A stretch of DNA of 64,000 nt. It comes from Multivorans sp965232105 (GTDB taxonomy: Bacteria > Acidobacteriota > Thermoanaerobaculia > Multivoradales > Multivoraceae). The stretch covers positions 3,658,001-3,722,000 of the forward strand of contig OZ246956.1 of the NCBI GenBank assembly GCA_965232105.1, in the 5' to 3' direction. Below are positions 33,586 through 39,853 of this stretch, one piece after another. Position 1 is the first letter of the stretch, and every line of letters starts with the position of its first letter. The notes below the pieces were generated by a model, which saw nothing but the letters and a program-made list of their open reading frames with translations, was not told the DNA's origin and did not search any database. Position numbers and translations under genes: made by a program.

Positions 33586-33715
33586 TCAGCACAACGAGAG
33601 CGACGGCCAACGCGACCCCGAGCCCGATCCACCGCCCACCCGGGATGGTGGACCCGTTGCGGGCGGTCCGCCGGCAGGCGGACGCTGCGCCCCGTGCCCG
33701 CTCGTCAGGCTCCAG
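33572..33715 (-). CDS. Possible 47-aa membrane protein after feoB (CTG start)
   Basis: An open frame overlaps the feoB 3' end by 11 nt and ends inside the convergent crotonase gene. Its C-terminal half, GGRWIGLGVALAVALVVLIR followed by Arg-Arg-stop, is a clean transmembrane helix with a positive end. The only possible start in the frame is CTG at 33715 (no ATG, GTG or TTG). Small single-pass proteins are often encoded just after feoB in other bacteria. GC-rich third codon positions are compatible with coding, but the frame is short and could be chance. Confidence 0.35.
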   Translation of the reverse strand: MEPDERARGAASACRRTARNGSTIPGGRWIGLGVALAVALVVLIRRR

Positions 33716-35633
33716 CCGCCGTGGCGGCCAGGAACGTGACCCAGGCGCCGAGCCAGCCCAGTCCGGTCATGTAGACGAAGGTGAAGGCCGGCCAACGCCA
33801 TTTCCCCGTCTCGCGACGGATCACGGCCAGGGTCGACATGCACTGCATGGCGAACGCGAAGTAGACGAGCAGGGCAAGCGCGGACGGACGGGATAGCAAC
33901 GGTTCGCCGGAGCCGTCGCCGACACCGGCCAGAACGCCACCAAGCCCCTCGCCTTCCTCGTCTTCGTGGGCGTAGATCTGCGCCAGGGTGGCGACCATGA
34001 CCTCGCGAGCCGCCTGAGACGCGACGAGGCCCACGTTGATCCGCCAGTCGAAGTCCATGGGCGCGAACACCGGCTCGATGAATCTGCCCACCGAGGCGGC
34101 GTAGCTGCCTTCGAGGATCGCCTGCTGGTTGGCCGCGGCACTGAGTTCGGGGTCGGCGGCGCGCCGCGGCAGGTTGAGCAGGAACCAGAGAACGATGCTG
34201 ACGCAGAGGATGATCGTGCCGGCGCGTCGCAGGAACATCTTCGCCCGGTCCCAGACTCCGAGAAGGATGTCGCTCGGCCGCGGCAGGCGAAAGGGCGGAA
34301 GCTCCAGGTAGAACGGCAGCGACGCGCCGCGCCTCAGACCGCGCTGGAGCACCGCGGCCGAAACCAGGGCCGCCGCCGTACCCAGGAGGTAGAGGCCGCC
34401 CAGGGTCAGGCCCTGCCAGGTGAAGGGGCCGAACACCGGGTCGGCGGGAATGAAGGCCGCGATCAGCAAGGTGTACACGGGCAGCCGGGCCGAGCAGGTG
34501 GCGAACGGCGCCACCAGAATCGTCGTCAGCCGGTCCCTTTCAGAGGGGATCGTCCGGGTCGCCATGATGCCGGGGACCGCGCATGCGTACGAGGAAAGCA
34601 GGGCGAGGAAACACCGCCCCTCCAGACCTGCCCAGCCCATCACCCGGTCCACGACGAAGGCGGCCCGGGCCATGTAGCCGCATCCCTCGAGAAACAGGAT
34701 GACGGTGAACAGGAGCACGATCTGGGGCAGGAAGACGATCACCGCCCCGACTCCCCGGATCACGCCGTCGGCGAGCAGCCGCGTCAGCAACGAGTCCGGC
34801 ACAACGGTGAGCAACCAGTCGGCGAGGCCGTCCATCAGCCCCGACAGCAGGTCCATCGCGGGAGTGGCCCACGTGAAGATCGCCTGGAAGAAAAGCGCGA
34901 CGAAGGTGAGAAACACCGCCGGCCCGAGCACCGGATGGAGCAGGAAGCGGTCGAGCCGTCGGCTCCAGTGGTCCGCTCGCGGGACCTTGCGCCGGCATCG
35001 CCCGAGGACACCGTACGCCCATTCGAACCTCTGCTCCGGCGTATCGGCCTCGGCGGCTTCCCGCAAGGCCTCCGACCGGGTCCAGTGTCCGGATTCGGCC
35101 ACCAGGGCCCCCAGATCGTCGATGCCGAGGCCGCGGTTGCCGACCACGCCCAGCACCGGCACACCGAGTTCGGCTCCCAGGGCCTCGAGATCGATCTCGC
35201 CATGCCGTGCCTTCAACTCGTCGATCATCGTGAGGGCAATGCAGAGGGGAAGCCCCAGTTCCGCGGCCTCCGCCACCAGGGGCAGAGCCCGCTCGATCGT
35301 CGTGGCGTCCAGGACGACCACCACACCCTCCGGCGGCGGCTCTCCGAACTCGCCGCGCAGAACGCGTACCGCGACCGCTTCGTCCTCCGATTGCGGTTCC
35401 AGGCTGTACACGCCCGGAAGATCGATGAGCCGGACGGCCAGCTCCGTGAACCGGGCGCGGAGGTCGCCCTCGCGGCGGTCGACCGTCACCCCCGGGTAGT
35501 TTCCCGCCTTCGCGCGGTGGCCGGTAAGGGCATTGAACAGGGTCGTCTTGCCCGAGTTGGGCGCCCCGAGAATGGCGATACGCGTTGGCCGCCCGGATGG
35601 GGCACCCGTGCCCAACCGGACAAGTTCCGTCAT
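33705..35633 (-). CDS. feoB: Ferrous iron transport protein B (FeoB)
   Basis: Inner-membrane Fe(II) uptake protein with a cytoplasmic G domain. From the ATG at 35633 (642 aa, overlapping feoA as ATGA) the G1 motif is GAPNSGKTTLFNALTG, the G2/G3 region is NYPGVTVDRREG and DLPGVYSL, and G4 appears as MIDE where NxxD is usual. A helical spacer (EQRFEWAYGVLGRC), two Gate domains (FLPQIVLLFTVILFLEGCGY; ACAVPGIMATRTI) and the FeoB-C core follow. Total about 8-9 membrane segments. The altered G4 motif may change nucleotide preference. Operon: feoA-feoB. Confidence 0.95.
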   Translation of the reverse strand: MTELVRLGTGAPSGRPTRIAILGAPNSGKTTLFNALTGHRAKAGNYPGVTVDRREGDLRARFTELAVRLIDLPGVYSLEPQSEDEAVAVRVLRGEFGEPPPEGVVVVLDATTIERALPLVAEAAELGLPLCIALTMIDELKARHGEIDLEALGAELGVPVLGVVGNRGLGIDDLGALVAESGHWTRSEALREAAEADTPEQRFEWAYGVLGRCRRKVPRADHWSRRLDRFLLHPVLGPAVFLTFVALFFQAIFTWATPAMDLLSGLMDGLADWLLTVVPDSLLTRLLADGVIRGVGAVIVFLPQIVLLFTVILFLEGCGYMARAAFVVDRVMGWAGLEGRCFLALLSSYACAVPGIMATRTIPSERDRLTTILVAPFATCSARLPVYTLLIAAFIPADPVFGPFTWQGLTLGGLYLLGTAAALVSAAVLQRGLRRGASLPFYLELPPFRLPRPSDILLGVWDRAKMFLRRAGTIILCVSIVLWFLLNLPRRAADPELSAAANQQAILEGSYAASVGRFIEPVFAPMDFDWRINVGLVASQAAREVMVATLAQIYAHEDEEGEGLGGVLAGVGDGSGEPLLSRPSALALLVYFAFAMQCMSTLAVIRRETGKWRWPAFTFVYMTGLGWLGAWVTFLAATAAGA

Positions 35634-35875
35634 GAGGCGCCCGACCGGACGCGGATCCGACTCGCCTCGCTGCGGCGCAGGCTGAGGGTGGCTCCGTGGA
35701 GTTCGTACATCGCCGGGTCGCCCAGCGGCGCGCGGCGAACGAACCGCACCGCCGCTCCACGGCAGAAACCGATCTCCCGCAGACGCCAGCTGACCGGGCC
35801 GTCCCCGGTCACTCCCGCGATCTCGACCAGCCGGTCGTCGCCCGAATCCGCCAACTCGGCCAGTGTCCGATCCAT
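35630..35875 (-). CDS. feoA: FeoA-domain protein
   Basis: An 81-aa SH3-like FeoA protein that helps FeoB-mediated ferrous iron uptake. Visible core: LVEIAGVTGDGPVSWRLREI, GFCRGAAVRFVRRAPLGDPA and MYELHGATLSLRRSEASRI. Its stop overlaps the feoB start. The next feature upstream is the tRNA-Leu repeat, which points the same way. Confidence 0.92.
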   Translation of the reverse strand: MDRTLAELADSGDDRLVEIAGVTGDGPVSWRLREIGFCRGAAVRFVRRAPLGDPAMYELHGATLSLRRSEASRIRVRSGAS

Positions 35876-35943
35876 TTCGGACCGGGAGAGTACCAGTTTC
35901 CCGCGCTACCCGCACGGGCGACTTCCCCAGAGCAGCAGCGGCG

Positions 35944-36034
35944 TGCCGGAGGTGGGAGTCGAACCCACAAACCCACTAGGGCGCGGGGTTACTGCAAGTC
36001 CCCGCAGGGGACGCTCGTCTGGCTTGCAGCGGCG
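35944..36034 (-). repeat. tRNA-Leu 3'-half repeat unit behind tRNA-Leu(UAA) (91 nt)
   Basis: Read on the minus strand, the unit follows the tRNA directly: CGCCGCTGCAAGCCAGACGA, then a hairpin GTCCCC-TGC-GGGGAC (35998-36012), TTGCAGTAACCCCGCGCC, and a copy of the end of the variable arm, the T arm and the acceptor 3' strand through the discriminator A. It matches the units behind tRNA-Leu(CAA) in order and in the shared hairpin core, but CCA is not encoded here. Confidence 0.9.
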
Positions 36035-36119
36035 TGCCGGAGGTGGGAGTCGAACCCACAAACCCACAGAGGGGTGGGGGATTTTAAGTCCCCTGCGTCT
36101 GCCGTTCCGCCACTCCGGC
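36035..36119 (-). tRNA. tRNA-Leu (anticodon UAA)
   Basis: Acceptor GCCGGAG/CTCCGGC plus A, D arm GTGGCGGAACGGCAGAC, anticodon stem GGGGA/TCCCC with loop CTTAAAA (anticodon TAA), long variable arm with CACCCC...GGG pairing, T arm GTGGGTTCGACTCCCAC. CCA is not encoded: CGCC follows the discriminator. A single 3'-half repeat follows. Confidence 0.97.
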
Positions 36120-36147
36120 GTCTACCGCTTCGTCAGGACAGGAAGTC

Positions 36148-36222
36148 TGGAGGCGACGGCCGGATTCGAACCGGCGAATAAGGGTTTTGCAGACCCTCGC
36201 CTTACCACTTGGCCACGTCGCC
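36148..36222 (-). tRNA. tRNA-Cys (anticodon GCA), CCA encoded
   Basis: Acceptor GGCGACG/CGTCGCC, D arm with AAGTGGTAAGGC, anticodon stem AGGGT/ACCCT-type with loop CTGCAAA (GCA), T arm GCCGGTTCGAATCCGGC, discriminator T, then CCA (36148-36150). Second gene of the leftward tRNA cluster Gly, Cys, Leu. Confidence 0.96.
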
Positions 36223-36264
36223 GTTGCGGACTTCGGTGCCGGTTCTCAGGCGGCACGGCTCGCA

Positions 36265-36339
36265 TGGAGCGGGAAACGGGATTCGAACCCGCGACCCCAA
36301 CCTTGGCAAGGTTGTGCTCTACCACTGAGCTATTCCCGC
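36265..36339 (-). tRNA. tRNA-Gly (anticodon GCC), CCA encoded
   Basis: Acceptor GCGGGAA/TTCCCGC, D arm TAGCTCAGTGGTAGAGCA, anticodon stem CAACC/GGTTG with loop TTGCCAA (GCC), T arm GCGGGTTCGAATCCCGT, discriminator T, encoded CCA (36265-36267). Confidence 0.97.
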
Positions 36340-36432
36340 GCCGGAGCGAACCCGCCGGACAACCGGCAGGCCCTGAGTCGCGGAGGATACGGTCCTCTCT
36401 CCGGCACTGTCAACTCGCAAGCGGCTCCGGCC

Positions 36433-36482
36433 GGCCTCCGGCCGGCAGAACTAAAGCGGCCTCCGGCCGGCAGAACTAGAGC
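36433..36482. repeat. 25-bp tandem direct repeat, two copies
   Basis: The unit GGCCTCCGGCCGGCAGAACT followed by A(A/G)AGC-type bases occurs at 36433-36457 and again at 36458-36482 with one base different; each contains the dyad CCGGCCGG. The second copy overlaps the yraN stop codon. It probably acts as, or decayed from, a terminator-like palindrome. Confidence 0.7.
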
Positions 36483-36892
36483 CAGCTTCGTCTACCCGCG
36501 TCGTCGACGGTGAAGGCATCGGGATAGTGAGTGAATCGCCACTCCCCCAGCTCGGGCTGCCAGGTCGCCGCCACGACATCGAAACGGCAGGGACCGAGCC
36601 GTAGCGGCGTACGGTCGGGGTCGCTGAGGTAGGCCTCCGCCGCCCGGACCAGTCGGCTCCGCTTGCGACGGTCGACCGCCGCGGCCGCGCCGCCGAAACG
36701 CGGGTCGAAGCGGGCCTTGACCTCGACGAAGCAGAGCGTGTCTCCATCCATCGTGATCAGGTCCAGCTCGCCGCCAACCGTGTCGACGTTCCGGCCCACG
36801 ATCCGGTGTCCGCTCTTCCTGAGCAGATCGGCGGCGGCCTGCTCGGCCTCGGCGCCGTTCAGGCGCGGCTCGACTTCCGTCTCTGCGGTCAC
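36476..36892 (-). CDS. yraN: UPF0102 / YraN family protein
   Basis: A 138-aa small protein with a Holliday-junction-resolvase-like nuclease fold. The motif GGELDLITMDGDTLCFVEVK holds the acidic and Lys residues of the nuclease site (E..DLI...FVEVK). A basic helix VDRRKRSRLVRAAEAYL follows, and RFDVVAATW is the end motif. Its cellular role is not settled. It lies 11 nt downstream of cysS in the same direction. Confidence 0.92.
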   Translation of the reverse strand: MTAETEVEPRLNGAEAEQAAADLLRKSGHRIVGRNVDTVGGELDLITMDGDTLCFVEVKARFDPRFGGAAAAVDRRKRSRLVRAAEAYLSDPDRTPLRLGPCRFDVVAATWQPELGEWRFTHYPDAFTVDDAGRRSWL

Positions 36893-36903
36893 GCTGACTC
36901 GGG

Positions 36904-38337
36904 TCAGGACCGTTTCCAGCGACTGCCGCCCGGGGCGTCCTCGACCACCACTCCGGCAGCCGCCAGCTCGTCGCGGATGCGGTCGGCGGCGGCGAAGTCC
37001 CGCGCCGCTCTCGCCGCGCTCCTCGACTCCACCAAGCTCTCTATCTCCGCGTCGCTCAGGCCGCCGGGTTCCTCGTCCGACGCGGGCCCGGAATCTCCGT
37101 CCCAGGCGCTCGCGTCCAGCACCGCCAGCACCTGATCGGCGCGCTGCAGCAAGCCCTCCACCCGCTCCCGGGCGCCGGACGGCAGACCCCGGTCGATGAT
37201 GCCGTTCACGTCATGGACGAATCGGAACACCGCGCCGAGGGCGGCGGAAGTGTTCAGGTCGTCGGCCAGGGCGGCGGCGAAGGCTCCCTCGAAGCGCGTC
37301 ACGACCTCTTCGAGAGGCGCTTTGTCGCTAGCCTGCACCGTCTCATGGGCGAGTCGAAAACGCATGTCGTCGACCCGCTTGAGAGCCCTGTCCGCCTCCG
37401 CCACCTTGGCGAAGGTGAAGTCGAGTTGCTGCCGGTAGTGAACCGAGATCAGCAGGTAGCGGATCGAACGGGCCGCCAGCCCTCTCGGTTCGAGATCGGC
37501 AAGTGTGTAGCAGTTGCCCAGGGACTTGGACATCTTGTCGCCGTCGACCGTCAGGTGCTCCGAGTGGAGCCAGTACCGAGCCAACGGGCTGCCGTTCGCG
37601 GACTCGCTCTGGGCGATCTCGTTCTCGTGATGCGGAAACAGGTTGTCGACCCCTCCGCAATGAATGTCGAAGGTTGTCCCCAGGTACTTCTGGCTCATCG
37701 CCGAGCACTCGATGTGCCACCCCGGACGACCGGGTCCCCAGGGTGACGCCCATTGCGGCTCGCCCTCCTTGGCCCCCTTCCAGAGGACGAAGTCGCGCGC
37801 ATCCTCCTTGCCGTACTCGTCGCTCTGCACACGCTCACCGCGGCGCACCTGATCGAGGTCGATTCCCGACAACTTGCCGTAGTCCTCGTCGGCGGCGATG
37901 CGGAAGAAGACGGAGTCGTCGGCCCGGTAGGCGTAGCCTTCCTCCAGTAACTGTTCGACCATCGCGATCATCTCGTCGATGTGACAGGTGGCTCGAGGGT
38001 AGTGCTCCACCCTCTCGATCCGGAGGGCGGCCAGGTCCTCGAAGAAGGAACTGACATGGGGCGCGGTAAACGCACCGATGTCGACGCCCGCCTCGAGCGC
38101 CGCGGCGATGATCTTGTCCTCGACGTCGGTGAGGTTCATCGCCTGCGTGACCCGGTAGCCGAAGAATCTGAGCGTCCTCCGCAGCACGTCCTCGAACATG
38201 AACGTGCGCAGGTTGCCGATGTGAACCCGGTCGTAGACGGTCGGGCCGCAGGTGTAGAGCCGGACGTGACCCGGCTCGAGCGGCTCGAGTTTCTCCAGCC
38301 GTCGCCCGAGAGAGTTGTAGAACTTCACCGCTTCCAT
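36904..38337 (-). CDS. cysS: Cysteinyl-tRNA synthetase
   Basis: Class I aminoacyl-tRNA synthetase charging tRNA-Cys. From the ATG at 38337 (477 aa) Cys30 in YTCGPTVYD is a zinc ligand, HIGN is at 39-42, GWHIECSAMS and GGVDNLFPHHENEIAQSE are the substrate and zinc regions, and KMSKS lies in DGDKMSKSLGN. The DALR-type anticodon-binding domain follows. The frame upstream to 38466 lies in the dispersed repeat and is not conserved. Confidence 0.97.
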   Translation of the reverse strand: MEAVKFYNSLGRRLEKLEPLEPGHVRLYTCGPTVYDRVHIGNLRTFMFEDVLRRTLRFFGYRVTQAMNLTDVEDKIIAAALEAGVDIGAFTAPHVSSFFEDLAALRIERVEHYPRATCHIDEMIAMVEQLLEEGYAYRADDSVFFRIAADEDYGKLSGIDLDQVRRGERVQSDEYGKEDARDFVLWKGAKEGEPQWASPWGPGRPGWHIECSAMSQKYLGTTFDIHCGGVDNLFPHHENEIAQSESANGSPLARYWLHSEHLTVDGDKMSKSLGNCYTLADLEPRGLAARSIRYLLISVHYRQQLDFTFAKVAEADRALKRVDDMRFRLAHETVQASDKAPLEEVVTRFEGAFAAALADDLNTSAALGAVFRFVHDVNGIIDRGLPSGARERVEGLLQRADQVLAVLDASAWDGDSGPASDEEPGGLSDAEIESLVESRSAARAARDFAAADRIRDELAAAGVVVEDAPGGSRWKRS

Positions 38338-38359
38338 CAGGCGACTCCATGCCGCGTTG

Positions 38360-38433
38360 AACCCGGATGGCGCGACTCGCGCCACACGCGACCCACCCGG
38401 CGCGCCCGCTGGCGGGCGCGTGGATGGCACCGG
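38360..38433 (+). repeat. Dispersed two-hairpin intergenic element, copy B
   Basis: AACCCGGA, hairpin 1 TGGCGCGA-C-TCGCGCCA, spacer, hairpin 2 CGCGCCCGC-TG-GCGGGCGCG, end GGATGGCACCGG. Same plan and same termini as copy A (27953-28025) and inverted copy C (43616-43689). It lies in the leader region of cysS, transcribed away from it. Confidence 0.65.
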
Positions 38434-38498
38434 CGACAGTAGCAACGGCGACCGGGGCGGGTCCACCCGTCGCGGCCGCCACGACCGAGCGGAACAGC

Positions 38499-39041
38499 TC
38501 AGAGATCGACGCTGACCGTTCCGCCCACCCAGTTCAGCGAGATCCGATCGCCGAAGCCGTCGAAGGCCTCCTGGCCGCTGAAGTCGAAGGTCCCGCTGCC
38601 ATTGGCCACCGCGGTGAAACGGACGACGGCGACCGTGCCGCCGCCGGTCAGACCGGCCACCGCCCCGAAATGGGTGGCGCCGACGAGAACACGGCCCGCC
38701 CCGGCCTCACTAACCTGCAGCGTGGGAAACACGCCGGCGCCCGCGTCCTCGTAGCGCAGCAGATTCGCGGGAAACAGGAGTTCGAAGTTGAGACCGTAAA
38801 GACCCTCCACGCCGGCGGCAACGATCTCGACCTCGAGCGTGGTCCCCAGCGCCCGGCCACGCATCCCGATCGACCCGTCCCCGACCTGCGTCGCCAGGAA
38901 GTTGACGCCACGTGACGCCGGCGCAGCGGGCGCGGTCGGACTGCCTCCGCCACCGTCGCAGGCCGCGAGACCCAGCGTCAGGACGAGAGCCGCCCGCAGT
39001 GCCGGAAGGCTCAGGGCCGTACCCGTTCCCGAAGCGCTCAG
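38499..39041 (-). CDS. Cohesin-like lipoprotein, probable CTG start
   Basis: The visible protein is 180 aa: a lipoprotein signal (LPALRAALVLTLGLAAC, lipobox LAAC, Cys28), a short Gly/Pro/Ala linker, then a cohesin-like beta domain (GVNFLATQVGDGSIGMRGRA; VEGLYGLNFELLFPANLLRY; GGGTVAVVRFTAVANGSGTF; WVGGTVSVDL). The frame has no ATG, GTG or TTG before the ATG at 38864, which would delete the signal and first strands. A CTG at 39041 overlaps the def stop as CTGA and gives exactly the lipoprotein start. Cohesin domains bind dockerins in cellulosomes, but isolated ones are common on bacterial surfaces; no dockerin is seen here. Confidence 0.7.
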   Translation of the reverse strand: MSASGTGTALSLPALRAALVLTLGLAACDGGGGSPTAPAAPASRGVNFLATQVGDGSIGMRGRALGTTLEVEIVAAGVEGLYGLNFELLFPANLLRYEDAGAGVFPTLQVSEAGAGRVLVGATHFGAVAGLTGGGTVAVVRFTAVANGSGTFDFSGQEAFDGFGDRISLNWVGGTVSVDL

Positions 39042-39568
39042 CGCTCTTCGCCGGCGCTGACCGGCCCGTTCGCGAGGAGCCGCCGGAGAAAACTCCTGGC
39101 CCGCTGTCGGCGTAGTCCACGCAGCCGATCGACGAACAGCACGCCGTCCAGGTGATCCAGCTCATGCTGGATCGCGCGCGCCTCGAGTTCCTCCGCGTCG
39201 ATCTCGAAGGCTGAGCCCTCCAGGTCGGTGGCCGCGACGCGAACGGTCGCCGGGCGCGTGACCTTCTCGGTGAAGTCGGGAATCGAGAGGCAGCCTTCCG
39301 TATCGGTGTCCACGCCGGCCGATTCGACGACGCGAGGGTTCACCAGGACCCGCACCGCTTCAGGGTCCATTCCGGCCGTCGCGTCGACCACCGCGACCCG
39401 CAACTCGACGCCAACCTGGGGAGCGGCCAAGCCGACCCCAGGAGCTTCGTGCATCGTCTCGATCATGTCCGCAACCAGGCGCGTCAGATCCGCTCCGTAC
39501 TCCTCTACCGGTGCACACTCCACCCGCAGCACGGGGTCCGGGTAGAGACGGATCGGAAGAACGGACAT
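39038..39568 (-). CDS. def: Peptide deformylase
   Basis: Metal hydrolase removing the formyl group from new proteins. The 176-aa protein has the three PDF motifs: GVGLAAPQVG, EGCLSIP (Cys93) and QHELDHLDG (His135, Glu136, His139). The C-terminal tail is Arg-rich. A downstream lipoprotein is coupled through CTGA. Confidence 0.97.
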   Translation of the reverse strand: MSVLPIRLYPDPVLRVECAPVEEYGADLTRLVADMIETMHEAPGVGLAAPQVGVELRVAVVDATAGMDPEAVRVLVNPRVVESAGVDTDTEGCLSIPDFTEKVTRPATVRVAATDLEGSAFEIDAEELEARAIQHELDHLDGVLFVDRLRGLRRQRARSFLRRLLANGPVSAGEER

Positions 39569-39853
39569 GCAATCCCTACGCGGCGCGGCAGCCGGACGTG
39601 GATCATACGGGAAGGTCTGCCGCCCAACCGGCCACCGTCCCCGTACGTAGACACCTGTGTGCTGTTCCCGCTACGGTCGATTCCCGGGAGTTGCCCCCAA
39701 GAGTCCAGCCATGAACGGAGTCCGCCTTCTGGCATGGGGATTGCTGAGTCAGTTCTGCCGTACAACACCCGCACCCAGGTCGGGCCACGCTGGGCCCGGC
39801 AGCCGCCTCCCCGGTGGTAGCGTGCAGACTCCGACCCGGTTGGAGGAAACAAG

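Noticed and set aside
38648..39165. Other frames across the cohesin-like lipoprotein gene
   Set aside because: They give Arg/Gly-rich sequences, whereas the frame ending at 38499 gives a signal peptide, lipobox and beta domain.
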